A stretch of 61,582 bases of DNA from positions 89,525-151,106 of the forward strand of contig QJVW01000079.1 in assembly GCA_003235575.1 (NCBI GenBank), given 5' to 3'. Source of the DNA: Candidatus Eiseniibacteriota bacterium (GTDB lineage: Bacteria; Eisenbacteria; RBG-16-71-46; SZUA-252). Both the position numbers and the translations under genes were made by a program. Each line of letters opens with the position of its first letter. The first letter of the stretch is position 1. Under the pieces are notes generated by a model. It did no database searches and was not told where the DNA came from. It saw only the letters and a program-made list of their open reading frames with translations. Shown here one piece after another: positions 39,626 through 48,651 of this stretch.

Positions 39626-39668
39626 AAAAAAATGCGAGGCCCCGGAGCTTGCGCTTCCAGGGCCTCGC
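39626..39668 (-). terminator. Intrinsic terminator of the 39721 gene
   Basis: On the minus strand a 9-bp stem GCGAGGCCC/GGGCCTCGC, with an inner GGAAGC/GCTCC stem, is followed by ATTTTTTT. It lies about 50 bases past the stop codon. This is the clearest rho-independent terminator in the window and it also insulates operator A. Confidence 0.85.
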
Positions 39669-39720
39669 GCCTCGACGTGGACCTCCCGGCTCCGCGGGAG
39701 CGTCCCTGCAACAAACTACC

Positions 39721-40992
39721 CTACTTCAAGATAGAGAACTGTCCCTTCGCGACGCCCTCGGGCGTCTCGACTCGGTAGAAGTAGACGCCGGACGGGAGGC
39801 TCGCACCGCTCCGGTCACGACCATCGAACGAGACTTCATGCGTCCCCGCCGGGACCACCTGCTTCTCGAGCAGCGTCCGGACGAGGCGGCCGTTGAGATC
39901 GAACATCCGCACGGCGACCGGACCCGAGGTCGCGGTCCGGAAGGACAGGACTCCCGCCGGGTTGAGCGGATTCGGTGAAATCGACGCCGCCGGGCTGCCC
40001 ATCGGGGGATCGATGACGGTGATCGCATCGCTGCCGCTGAACGTCTCGCCCGACACCAGGGCGCCGGTGATCGTCAGGTTGTTGACCCCCGGCGTGAGCA
40101 GCGGGTCGAGGTCGCTGCGGCTGAACTTCACCATCAGATCCGGCACGTCGTTCAGATTGTGGTCTCCGATGACGGCGAACTTGCTGCTGGGGACGATCGA
40201 TCCGGCCAGGCGCAGGGACGTGGGATCGACGCTCCCGATATCGAAACCGTCCATCTCGAGGTAGACCGTGACGAGTGGGGCATGGCTGTCGAGGTTGATG
40301 ACGTTCGGATCGATGTTCACGGTCGGCGCCAGCGCACGGAAGTCGACGTTGTCGTAAAGCATTCCGGACGGCTGATACCCCGTGGTGGTGCTTGCGAAGC
40401 CGTACTGCACGATCTGTCCCACGAGGCCAGCGTCGATGTGGAGCGAGATCGCGTAGCGGTTCCACGTATCCGGGATGGACGTCATGTCGACCGGGAGGAA
40501 GTTGGTCGTTGCGTATCCAGCCGCCGGATTCAGGGTCTTGATGAACGCGATCGCGGTGGACGAGCCGGCCAGGTCTCCGTGCTTCGCGTCGAACTGGAAG
40601 AACCACGTGCTTCCGACGTCTCCCGCGCCGACGACACTCTCCCTGAAGACGTTCGCCTCGATGAAGAAGCCGATGCCGTGATCTGTATTGTTGTAGTCGT
40701 TGTAGACGACGATCTGCTGCGCGCCCTGATCCGGTCCGCCCTCGCCCGCGGCGACACTGCAGAATCCGGGCGTGCCGTTGGGCGCGGGGAACACGCCGTA
40801 GCCGTACGCGTAGCCCCACCCGGGATCAAAGACATTGCCGAAGACGAGCCAGCCGTCGCCCCCTAGGGCGCCGGAATCCGCCTGGTTCAGCCCCTCGAAA
40901 TCCTGGTTATAGGGCGATAGATCCGCTCGCCCTACCCCGGGCGTGAGCACTAGAAAGGCCGCGATAAGGACGATCGTTACTCGAGCTAGCAT
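39721..40992 (-). CDS. Secreted jelly-roll-like protein with FlgD-type sorting domain (paralog 2)
   Basis: 423 aa from the ATG at 40992 (AGGGGAG 7 bases upstream; the longer ORF crosses operator B). A signal peptide ends at GRADLS. The N-terminal domain (about 25-225) is clearly paralogous to the 38491 product (FEGL, GWLVFGNV, YGYGVFPAPNG, TWFFQFDAKHG, TAIAFIKTLNP, MLYDNVDF). It has an extra Ig-like domain (about 230-335) before the C-terminal FlgD sorting domain (NGRLVRTLLEKQV, SGVYFYRVET). No enzyme motif. Operator B controls it. The tandem paralogs suggest duplication within the locus. Confidence 0.86.
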   Translation of the reverse strand: MLARVTIVLIAAFLVLTPGVGRADLSPYNQDFEGLNQADSGALGGDGWLVFGNVFDPGWGYAYGYGVFPAPNGTPGFCSVAAGEGGPDQGAQQIVVYNDYNNTDHGIGFFIEANVFRESVVGAGDVGSTWFFQFDAKHGDLAGSSTAIAFIKTLNPAAGYATTNFLPVDMTSIPDTWNRYAISLHIDAGLVGQIVQYGFASTTTGYQPSGMLYDNVDFRALAPTVNIDPNVINLDSHAPLVTVYLEMDGFDIGSVDPTSLRLAGSIVPSSKFAVIGDHNLNDVPDLMVKFSRSDLDPLLTPGVNNLTITGALVSGETFSGSDAITVIDPPMGSPAASISPNPLNPAGVLSFRTATSGPVAVRMFDLNGRLVRTLLEKQVVPAGTHEVSFDGRDRSGASLPSGVYFYRVETPEGVAKGQFSILK

Positions 40993-41092
40993 CGCACTCC
41001 CCTTTCGCTGGTGGTACCGCGTGTGGCGGGGGACCGGGCGGTCGACGCCCGGGAAGCGTATCGCCCCGCTGGTGCATTCTTCGATCACGACT

Positions 41093-41124
41093 AGGGTACA
41101 CTATGTTCGCTAAGAAAACAAAGT
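41093..41124 (-). promoter_or_regulatory. Operator B with promoter for the 39721 gene
   Basis: Minus-strand promoter: -35 TTGTTT (41116-41121), a 17-base spacer, -10 TACCCT (41093-41098). The inverted repeat ACTTTGTT-N9-AACATAGT (41100-41124) covers the spacer and overlaps the -35. Predicted start of transcription is about 90 bases before the ATG. Confidence 0.77.
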
Positions 41125-41179
41125 CTGCCGACGCTATTCAATGGGTCCAGCGAGCCCGTCGGCGCGTTACGCCTTTCGG

Positions 41180-44100
41180 CTACCCCTCGGCATTCGTCAT
41201 CGTCCGTTCCGGCGTCGGTTCCATCCGCACGAGGACCCGATCGGGAACGACGACATCGATTCGGGCGATCGTTCCGGTTCGGCGAAATAGCGATCGGCTC
41301 GTTCCGACGTCCAGGCTGCAGCCGGGGTAATGAAGGGAGTTGCCGTCCGACGCCGTGACACGGATGGACGCCTCGCCCTCGCCCAGCGCGTAGACGACGG
41401 GCACCTGGCAAACGGTGAAGGCCAGGGATCCGGCGGGGAGCTCGATCGTCCGGGGCGCTCCGTTCCGCTCGTGGTACCGGAACACGGCGCTCTCGGCCAG
41501 GAATTCGCGCCGGCGCAACAGCGATGGCCGGAAGCTCAAGAGCCCACGCTCCACGGTGACGCCCAGTTCGCCGTGGCGGGCCAGAATCATTTCCTTCACC
41601 TGTCCCGTCATTCCGGGTTGCTTGGCTCCCGCGTGCGCCGGCGTGTGGGAGTAGGGATCGGTTGGAAACGCCCCATACTCCGACACGGTCTTCTCGAATC
41701 CGAATCCGGCGCGGATCCGGAAGTAGGCGGCGGCCAGCGCTTCCCGGATCGGCTTCGGCTGCGCTTCGCGTGCGGCCCTCAACGAGAGCTCCTGGACCGC
41801 GAGGAGGAGCTTCGCGACCATGTGCCAGTAGATCGAACCCAGGCCCTCGTACGCGTACATGGCGCCGGAACGGCCCGTGTACGCGTGGTGCCCGAACACC
41901 GACTCGAAGAGATCGAGCACTGCCTGCCGGTCCATGCGCACCGCCGCGCTCCAACGGTCCGACCGCGCCAGATGATCCAGAGCCGCGCCTAGATCGACAG
42001 CGTGTCGCAGGTCCCCGTGGAAGCGGTAGACGCCAAGCGCGTCCCTCTCGAGCACCGCCTTCTCTCCCGCGTCCAGCAGGGAACGGAGGAGCGGCACGGC
42101 CATGACTCGTTCCTCGGGAACCCGGTTTCGCTCCCGAAAGCCCGGCAGGGTCTTGACCGGGTAGAGCAGGAAACTCCTCTGGTCGGGACGGTACAGGCGG
42201 CTATCGAAGAGGCTCGAAAGGAGCCGAACCGCCTCGCCGGCGTCCACGGCGCCGGAACCCAGGGCCGCGACCTGGCCCTCGAGCATCTCTTCCAGGTGGC
42301 GCACGTGGGCGTCCTGGCCGTCTCGCGTGATCTGGAGAATGTTGTACGAGTGATAGAGCCCGTCTTCTCTGCGATTCGTGCGGATCGCGTGATCGATGTG
42401 CTCCCCGGCGGATCGACAGAACGCGATGCAATCCGCGACCGGCACGGCCGTGGTCGCGCCGGAGAACCCCCGGAGGTACAGGGCATCGCGGTACTCGGAG
42501 AAGGCGTTTCCCAGCGCATCGAGCATTCGCTTGCGATCGTCGTCGTTCCACGTCTCGGTATCGCGCGGTGGGCGGTGTTCGTGCAGGATGGCCTGGAGCC
42601 GCCGAAGCCAGGTCGCCACTTCCGCCGAGATCGGGGCCGGGGCGGCCGGACGTCCTTCGAGAAGGCGCTCCAGGAAGCGGAGGTAGCGTCGGAGATAGAA
42701 GAGCGTGACCATGGAAACGCCGTTTCCGGCCAGCGCGTTGTTGGCGTCGTTCCACTCGGGACGCTGCGTGTTCATCCAGATGCCGCCGCCCGGCACGAAG
42801 TTGGACATCTTGGAGAGGGCGGGGACGAACAGCTTCTCCAGCAGCGTGACGTGGTGGATCGCTGCGTCCGGGCCGCGGACGAGTCGCCCATCGGTTCCCG
42901 TCGTCGCGACGCGCTCCTCGATCTCCGCCGCCAGATCGGCGTCGTAGACGATGCTGGCCCTCGGATCGGCCACGATTTCCTCGTAGGACTTCAGGCGGTA
43001 GGGAACGTCGGCATAGCAGAACGCCGCCTTGTCGATGAGTCGTTCCAACGTCCCCGGCGAGAACCGCGCCTGCGCCTCCAGCAACCGGAGCAGGTAGACG
43101 ATCTGGTGATCGCCCCAATACCCGATGTGGCTCCAGGGCGCGTCCGGTTCGGGCACTTCCCAATCGATGCCGTCCCGCGTGATGCGATACGGGTTGAAGC
43201 CGTCCACGGTGGATGCGTTGACGAACTTGGCGATGACCCCGGGCAGGAACTCCGGGAAGCTGAAGCAGAGCGCCTCCCAGTTCTGAAAGATGTCGCGCCA
43301 ATTTCCCTCGTAGTGGATCTCGCGTTCACCGTCCGCGTTCTTGCCCCGTATCGCAAACCGGTTCCACGGGCGACTGGGGTCGCCATGGCGGCGGCCGAAT
43401 GTGAGCGGCAGATACTCGTAGCAGAGGCGAAGGATATTCGCGTCCTGCCATCCCTCCGCGGTCCGGAGGAGCTCGGGCGCCGCGATCTCGGCGGGCAGCG
43501 CCCGCAGGGCCGTTCGGTGCCGGGAGGCGGCGGCACGGTTTCGCGTTTCGACGAAGGCGATCAGGTCCGCGGTCGGCACATCGTAGTTCTTCGCGAAGAT
43601 GCCCCCGCGCATGTTGTTGAACAAGACGCTGGCAAAGTGATGCGCCGCCGCCTCGGGGTGGCCGGTCCGCTGCAGGCCGTCCGCGCTGCCGACGATTCGA
43701 ACCAGGTTCTCGCTTGCCGCGGCGAGGCTCGCCTCCAGGCGCCTCCCGAGATCTCCCTCTTCCAGCAGCCGGGCCTGGAGCGCCGCTACGTGTACGTGGC
43801 TTTGTCCGACGTCGGCGACGATCTGCCACGTGGCCTCCGCGCCCGGGCACAGTTCGAGCGAGGACGCTACGAGGTAGTTGCCCCGGCGGCCGGTGAGGAC
43901 GACGTCCGCGCACGGCGTATCGCCGGAGCGGAACGCGTTCACCGCGTCGAGGGAAAGCGAAATCGTGGCCGTCTCGAGTCCACGGCTCCACACGGTCGTC
44001 GCGCGGAGCTCCTCGGCGGCCTCCGCCCGATCGGTGATCTTCGCCGTGAGCGAGAAGATCCCCAGCCGCGTCGCCGGGTCGACCTCGGCGCGCTTGTAGG

Positions 44101-44749
44101 CGTCCACCAGACAGCTCGCCTGCTGTTGCAGAAGCAAGGGGGCGCCGTGAGGCAGGATGTTTCGCAAGCCGTCGAGCAGGGCGACCGTGGCGGCTCCCGC
44201 TCCAAGATTTTCGAGCGACGCGGTGCGGACGATTCCAAACTCATCGCATCCGGACCACCGGTATCGGAAGCGCAGTCCCAGATCGTGGCGGATCTCCTCG
44301 AAGAGGAGGCGACTCCCCACGATGTTCTTGTAGAGATTGCGCTCGACGAACGAGGCCTCCGCGGGATGCTCCGCGAAGGGCTCCCAGAGCAGAGACGGAC
44401 CGTCCGCGCGTCGGACCCGGAGCAAGGTGATCGGCCCGGTGTGGTGGTGTCCGTCGTGCAGCTTGTCAACGGTCTCGTAGGGGAAGAGCGCGCCGTCCGG
44501 GTCCCGCCGCCCCGCGGTCAACCCGCCACCCGATGTGACGAACATCCAGATATCGGTGTCGCTCGCGAGGCTCATCAGGAAGGGGTGGAGACGGTGGAAG
44601 GCGGAAATCCGGTAATACGCCTCTCCATCCAGTTCGACGAAGGCGCCGGCGGGGGACGCGGGGTCCGCGCCCGGCGACGCCTTCGGCGCCCGCGTGTCTC
44701 TGTCCGCGCCGGATGTTGGTGTGAGGGAGGGGTCCATCGTTCCGATCAC
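41180..44749 (-). CDS. Large GH94-clan glycoside phosphorylase (GH161/GH149-like candidate)
   Basis: 1189 aa, GTG start overlapping the GH17 stop by 4 bases; an ATG 12 bases later is the alternative. The N-terminal beta-sandwich begins YYRISAFHRLHPFLMSLASD and the (alpha/alpha)6 barrel carries NWRDIFQNWEAL and the presumed catalytic Asp in RPEWNDANNALAGNG (about 666), comparable to the GH94 DWND motif. The protein is far longer than cellobiose phosphorylase (about 800 aa). Length and its position beside GH16 and GH17 fit the beta-1,3-glucan phosphorylases of GH161 or GH149. It would release glucose-1-phosphate from oligosaccharides in the cytosol; no signal peptide was seen. Family assignment needs a profile search. 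Confidence 0.8.
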   Translation of the reverse strand: MIGTMDPSLTPTSGADRDTRAPKASPGADPASPAGAFVELDGEAYYRISAFHRLHPFLMSLASDTDIWMFVTSGGGLTAGRRDPDGALFPYETVDKLHDGHHHTGPITLLRVRRADGPSLLWEPFAEHPAEASFVERNLYKNIVGSRLLFEEIRHDLGLRFRYRWSGCDEFGIVRTASLENLGAGAATVALLDGLRNILPHGAPLLLQQQASCLVDAYKRAEVDPATRLGIFSLTAKITDRAEAAEELRATTVWSRGLETATISLSLDAVNAFRSGDTPCADVVLTGRRGNYLVASSLELCPGAEATWQIVADVGQSHVHVAALQARLLEEGDLGRRLEASLAAASENLVRIVGSADGLQRTGHPEAAAHHFASVLFNNMRGGIFAKNYDVPTADLIAFVETRNRAAASRHRTALRALPAEIAAPELLRTAEGWQDANILRLCYEYLPLTFGRRHGDPSRPWNRFAIRGKNADGEREIHYEGNWRDIFQNWEALCFSFPEFLPGVIAKFVNASTVDGFNPYRITRDGIDWEVPEPDAPWSHIGYWGDHQIVYLLRLLEAQARFSPGTLERLIDKAAFCYADVPYRLKSYEEIVADPRASIVYDADLAAEIEERVATTGTDGRLVRGPDAAIHHVTLLEKLFVPALSKMSNFVPGGGIWMNTQRPEWNDANNALAGNGVSMVTLFYLRRYLRFLERLLEGRPAAPAPISAEVATWLRRLQAILHEHRPPRDTETWNDDDRKRMLDALGNAFSEYRDALYLRGFSGATTAVPVADCIAFCRSAGEHIDHAIRTNRREDGLYHSYNILQITRDGQDAHVRHLEEMLEGQVAALGSGAVDAGEAVRLLSSLFDSRLYRPDQRSFLLYPVKTLPGFRERNRVPEERVMAVPLLRSLLDAGEKAVLERDALGVYRFHGDLRHAVDLGAALDHLARSDRWSAAVRMDRQAVLDLFESVFGHHAYTGRSGAMYAYEGLGSIYWHMVAKLLLAVQELSLRAAREAQPKPIREALAAAYFRIRAGFGFEKTVSEYGAFPTDPYSHTPAHAGAKQPGMTGQVKEMILARHGELGVTVERGLLSFRPSLLRRREFLAESAVFRYHERNGAPRTIELPAGSLAFTVCQVPVVYALGEGEASIRVTASDGNSLHYPGCSLDVGTSRSLFRRTGTIARIDVVVPDRVLVRMEPTPERTMTNAEG

Positions 44750-45825
44750 CCGTGGTTCCGGATCACGCGCTTGGGAGTTCGATCCGCGCGGAAGAAGCCC
44801 CAGTGCTTCTCCGCGTCGCCCGAATCGGAGCTTCCCTTCCAGTTTTCATCGAAGGCCTCGAAGAAGAACGTGACGACCCGCTCGCGCCGGGCCCACGCCG
44901 CGAAGGCGGTGCAGAACGCCTCCTGCGCTTCCTCGTCGGCCGGCGCCTTCATGAGTTCGCCCTGCTCGCCCGAGGAGAGTCGTTCGGTCGCCCAACCCGT
45001 CTCGCCGATCACGACCACCCGCCCGGGGTGCAGCGCCCGGACGTCGGCGTAGGTCTTCGCGGTCCAGTCGGGCGCATCCTGGACCGACACGCCATTCCAG
45101 AGCGGATGCATGTGGGTCATGATGAAATCGATCTCCCGCGCGAGCGCGCGGCTCGCCGGCTTGTTCCAGAAGTTGTAGTCGTCCGCCGTGGTTACCGGCA
45201 CGGAAGTGCGGGCGCGCAGTTCCCGAACGTACTGGATGAGAACGGGCGCCGCGACGCGATGCGAGGACCAGAAGATCTGCGTCTCGTTCCCGACACTCAG
45301 GCCGCTCACGATGTCCGGGTACGTGGCGGCCAGGCGGACGGCCGATTCGACTTCCGCTCGATTGGCGGCGGCCGCTTCGGGGCGGGGCGTGACGACGTTG
45401 CCGGCCGAATCCCGCACGGCCTCGGCGTCGATCCAGACGCCAAGCAGTACGCGGAGCGGCATCTGATTCGCGTGAATCACCTGCAGGATGCTGTCCGCCG
45501 GGCCGGTGGCTTGATAGATCCGGATCAGGCTCCAATGGCGCCGCATCAGCTCCAGATCCTCGCGGATTTCATGCTTGGTGGGGGACGGGCCGCCGGGGCG
45601 CTGGCCGTCCCGATGCGGTCCGTAGGCGATCGCCTCTCCAATCCAGGAACCGTCCCCTTGCGGCCGGAAGGGGCGCGTCACGAACGGATCCTCGCGCGTG
45701 TAGCCGCGTGCCGTCGTCCCGTCGCGCGGCGCGTCGATGTTCGCCGCGCCGTCGGCGTGGGCGCAGGCGGCGCCAAGAGCGAGGAGAAGGGGAAGGCCGC
45801 GGCGGCAAGCCGCACGGAGCGTCAT
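44746..45825 (-). CDS. GH17 family beta-1,3-glucanase-like protein, exported
   Basis: 359 aa from the ATG at 45825; an ATG at 45858 would add 11 residues. A signal peptide ends near LGAACAHADG. The (beta/alpha)8 barrel has the acid/base Glu in SVGNETQ (about 181) and the nucleophile in VIGETGWAT (about 275), the GH17 pattern, plus FFFEAFDENWKG near the end. Bacterial GH17 enzymes cut or transglycosylate beta-1,3-glucan. It overlaps the phosphorylase (GTGA) and starts 43 bases after GH16, in one minus-strand operon. Confidence 0.87.
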   Translation of the reverse strand: MTLRAACRRGLPLLLALGAACAHADGAANIDAPRDGTTARGYTREDPFVTRPFRPQGDGSWIGEAIAYGPHRDGQRPGGPSPTKHEIREDLELMRRHWSLIRIYQATGPADSILQVIHANQMPLRVLLGVWIDAEAVRDSAGNVVTPRPEAAAANRAEVESAVRLAATYPDIVSGLSVGNETQIFWSSHRVAAPVLIQYVRELRARTSVPVTTADDYNFWNKPASRALAREIDFIMTHMHPLWNGVSVQDAPDWTAKTYADVRALHPGRVVVIGETGWATERLSSGEQGELMKAPADEEAQEAFCTAFAAWARRERVVTFFFEAFDENWKGSSDSGDAEKHWGFFRADRTPKRVIRNHG

Positions 45826-45868
45826 GTCACACCACGTCCTTCGCGTGTCGGGGCGCATCGCATGCGGC

Positions 45869-47524
45869 CTACCGAACCAGCACCATGCGCCTCGTCTCGA
45901 CGGCGCCGTTCAAGCGAAAGCGGGAAAGATAGACCCCGGCGGCGACGCGCCGGCCCGAGTCGTCCCGGCCATCCCAAACGACTTCATGATTTCCGGCCGG
46001 GATCGCATCGTCGAGCAGCGAGCGCACGAGTCTTCCGGAAACATCGAAGACCATGATCTGCATGCGGCCGGCCCGCGGCGCGGCGTAGCGAATCGTCGTG
46101 CTTGCCTGGAAGGGGTTTGGCCGGGGCGCGCCCAGCAGCGGCCTCGGAGCGTCGAGCGGCGTGGCCGCGCTGACGACGCAGGGCGTCCCGGGGCAAGCCG
46201 GGACGAACGTGAAGGCGTCGAACACCACTTCCTGGCTCGTAGCGGGCGGTCCCGTGACCTGCCAGAAGTTGAGATGCACGCGAGGCCTGTCGGGCCGCGG
46301 CACGTGCGGTCCCGCGTAGGTCCACGCGTGAATCATGTTCGCCGCGGATTCGGCGCCGGGTCCGCCCCGCCAGCTGCGGTACTCCACGCGATCGGGTAGC
46401 CATCGGAACGCGTGCGTGGCGACCTCGTCGTCGGCGAAGGTCGCATCGAAGCGGTTGATGTTCCCGGGCCAGTCGAACGGCTGGGCGACGAATTGCGCCA
46501 CGGCGTTTCCCGGATCGCCCCAGCGGCTGAACTCCACGTCGATCTCATTGAACGGGTTCCACCACAGGAAGCCCGGATCCCAGCAGGCGCCGTATTCCCA
46601 GAGAAAGAGTCCGAGAACGGTATTCGGATCCAGGGTGTCCAGCCGCCCGCGCGTCGTGAAGCGGTAGTCGCCGTACCCGAGCGCTTCCTCCAGCGTCACC
46701 TCGGTGCTGTTCCAGGCGCCGCTGATTTGCCGGATGGTCAGGTGGAGCCGGCCGTCGAGGTCGACCCAGACGGAGTTCGTGGCATCGCTGAAGAAACTGG
46801 GGCCGGGGTCGTAGAAGCCCGGGCCCTTCACGCGCCACGTTCGGCCGCTGAAGTCGATGGTCCGTCCCCCGGGGAAGTCGAACCACTGACGATCGGCAAG
46901 TGTCGGAGGTCCGAGGTTTTCGAACGTGGCGTGGTCGTACAGCACGTCGGGCGTCGGGTCGGTGGGGCTCTGCAGGGCGCCAAGCAGAAACCGCGCCTTG
47001 ACCGTCCCGACCGGCGCGGCCTGGCTCTGAAAGGACATCGCCGTGAACTGGTCGGTCGGCGTGGCGGCGTCCGCCGCCACGTGGGATTCGTAGGAGATCA
47101 GGCCGCCGCCACCATCCCGCCACTCGATGTTCACGATCGCCTGAGACTGGCCCACCAGGGGCCTCGACGCGGGATGGGACACCCAGACCGCCGCGGACCA
47201 GCGTTCTCCGGGCGCCGAGTCGAATTCCTGCCAGTACCCGGAAACGTCCCAGGTTCCCGTATTTGGGCCGCTGACGCGCGCCGACCTGGCTCCGTGAATC
47301 GCCGTGGTCGAGGAGCCGACGGCGCCGAACTGATACCAGCCTCCGAAGACCGCGCCGGAAGACCCCGAAATCTCGAAGCTGGGGTTGGCGAGCAGGCACT
47401 GGGCGGCCGTATCCCGGGCGGGGGCGATGAGGGGTAGGGCGAGGGCGATGAGGACGCACCGTCCGAGGCGCCGCCCTGCCGCGCCGAAGACCCCCGCACG
47501 CACGTCGATAGAGGCTGCAGTCAT
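45869..47524 (-). CDS. GH16 family beta-glucanase with N-terminal binding domain and FlgD sorting tail
   Basis: 551 aa from the ATG at 47524; the track's start at 47587 lies on the promoter -10. A signal peptide ends about APARDTAAQ. Residues about 40-190 form a CBM4/9-like jelly roll (LLANPSFEISGSSG, WYQFG). The GH16-type domain (about 200-440) has the catalytic NEIDVEFSRWG (ExDxE, about 327-331). The C-terminus is a FlgD-like Ig sorting domain (SGRLVRSLLDDAIP, VAAGVYLSRFR). Such enzymes cleave beta-1,3/1,4-glucans outside the cell. It is the first gene of the GH16-GH17-phosphorylase operon, read from operator C. Confidence 0.88.
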   Translation of the reverse strand: MTAASIDVRAGVFGAAGRRLGRCVLIALALPLIAPARDTAAQCLLANPSFEISGSSGAVFGGWYQFGAVGSSTTAIHGARSARVSGPNTGTWDVSGYWQEFDSAPGERWSAAVWVSHPASRPLVGQSQAIVNIEWRDGGGGLISYESHVAADAATPTDQFTAMSFQSQAAPVGTVKARFLLGALQSPTDPTPDVLYDHATFENLGPPTLADRQWFDFPGGRTIDFSGRTWRVKGPGFYDPGPSFFSDATNSVWVDLDGRLHLTIRQISGAWNSTEVTLEEALGYGDYRFTTRGRLDTLDPNTVLGLFLWEYGACWDPGFLWWNPFNEIDVEFSRWGDPGNAVAQFVAQPFDWPGNINRFDATFADDEVATHAFRWLPDRVEYRSWRGGPGAESAANMIHAWTYAGPHVPRPDRPRVHLNFWQVTGPPATSQEVVFDAFTFVPACPGTPCVVSAATPLDAPRPLLGAPRPNPFQASTTIRYAAPRAGRMQIMVFDVSGRLVRSLLDDAIPAGNHEVVWDGRDDSGRRVAAGVYLSRFRLNGAVETRRMVLVR

Positions 47525-47569
47525 CGTCTTTCCCGTAAGGTAGGATCGCGCCCAAGACCATTCGACCAC

Positions 47570-47618
47570 TTGACAACGATACGGCAAGGATACACTATGT
47601 TCGGAAAGGAAACAAAGT
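47570..47618. promoter_or_regulatory. Operator C with divergent promoters
   Basis: Minus strand: -35 TTGTTT (47610-47615), 17 bases, -10 TATCCT (47587-47592), reading to the GH16 operon. Plus strand: -35 TTGACA (47570-47575), 17 bases, -10 CACTAT (47593-47598), reading to the ATPase-GH1-GH/barrel operon. The inverted repeat ACTATGTT-N9-AACAAAGT (47594-47618) fills the minus spacer and covers the plus -10, so one bound repressor could close both. Confidence 0.78.
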
Positions 47619-47640
47619 CTATTTCCCGGAAGGAGAACCG

Positions 47641-48651
47641 GTGCCGGAGACCGTAGACACCGTGCGCCCGCCCCTCATGGAGGTGCGGGGCATTCGCAAG
47701 ACGTTCGTATCGCGGGGGCTCTTCGGACCGGCCAAGCGGACGGTGGCGGCCGAGGACGTCTCGTTCCGAATCCGCCGCGGCGAATCGATCGCGCTGGTGG
47801 GGGAATCCGGAAGCGGCAAGAGCACCCTGGCGCGATTGGTGCTGCGCCTCGAGCGGCCGGACTCCGGTGCGATCCGTCTGGATGGCGAGGACATGTTGGT
47901 GCGCGAGCCGCGGCGCATCTCGCTCGCGTACCGGGGCCGCGTTCAGATGGTCTTCCAGGATCCCTTCAGTTCACTGAACTCCGTCCACACAGTCGAGCAT
48001 CACCTCGTGCGCCCCCTCCTGCGTCACCGCCGCGTCGCCCCCGGCGATGCGCATGCCCGGGCGGGGGAACTGCTTCGGACCGTCGGACTCGAACCGCCGG
48101 AGGAGTTCCTCCGGCGCCATCCGTACGAACTCTCCGGGGGGCAGCGCCAACGCGTCGCGATCGCCCGCGCCCTGGCCGTGGAGCCCGACCTTCTCGTCGC
48201 CGACGAGCCCACGTCGATGCTCGACGTCTCCATCCGGATGGGCGTGCTCAACCTCCTCGCCGCCTTGAAGCGGGAGCGCCGCCTCGCCATTCTCCTCATC
48301 ACGCACGACCTCGCCTCCGCCCGCTACCTGGCGGACCGGCTTCTCGTTCTCTACCGTGGTCGCGTCGTGGAGGACGGGCCGGCAGGCACCGTCGTCGAAT
48401 CCCCCGCGCACCCCTACACGCGCGCGCTGATCGATTCGATCGCCGGCGCCGGGCGATCCGAGCCGTTGGCGCGCCGCGCGCCGGACGCCGGGACGACCGC
48501 GGCGGATCGGGGATGCCCCTTCGCGTCGCGCTGTCCCGAGGTGCGCGATCGCTGCCTCGCGATCGATCCCGCGCCACGCCTCGTCGAGGGACGCAGGGTG
48601 CGCTGCCATCTCTACCCCGAAACCGCCGCGGAGCAGGAGCGGGAAGCCTGA
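47641..48651 (+). CDS. Oligopeptide/oligosaccharide ABC transporter ATPase (DppF/OppF type)
   Basis: 336 aa, GTG start with AAGGAG about 7 bases upstream. Walker A VGESGSGKST, signature LSGGQRQR, Walker B LLVADEPTSMLD and H-loop LLITHDLA. The C-terminal CPFASRCPEVRDRC cluster is typical of Opp/Dpp ATPases. It should pair with the second ATPase at 53250 and the two permeases at 54202-56123, although it lies in the divergent operon. Family-5 Dpp-type importers in Thermotoga and others take beta-gluco-oligosaccharides, which fits here. Confidence 0.92.
   Translation: MPETVDTVRPPLMEVRGIRKTFVSRGLFGPAKRTVAAEDVSFRIRRGESIALVGESGSGKSTLARLVLRLERPDSGAIRLDGEDMLVREPRRISLAYRGRVQMVFQDPFSSLNSVHTVEHHLVRPLLRHRRVAPGDAHARAGELLRTVGLEPPEEFLRRHPYELSGGQRQRVAIARALAVEPDLLVADEPTSMLDVSIRMGVLNLLAALKRERRLAILLITHDLASARYLADRLLVLYRGRVVEDGPAGTVVESPAHPYTRALIDSIAGAGRSEPLARRAPDAGTTAADRGCPFASRCPEVRDRCLAIDPAPRLVEGRRVRCHLYPETAAEQEREA

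Noticed and set aside
41103-41330. ORF starting MFAKKTKSADA
   Set aside because: Its ATG lies inside operator B. The same ATGTTCG occurs in operators A and C with unrelated downstream frames, so it is operator sequence, not a start codon.
42002-45052. 1016-aa plus-strand ORF
   Set aside because: Shadow of the GH94-clan phosphorylase gene, which has clear motifs and operon overlap.
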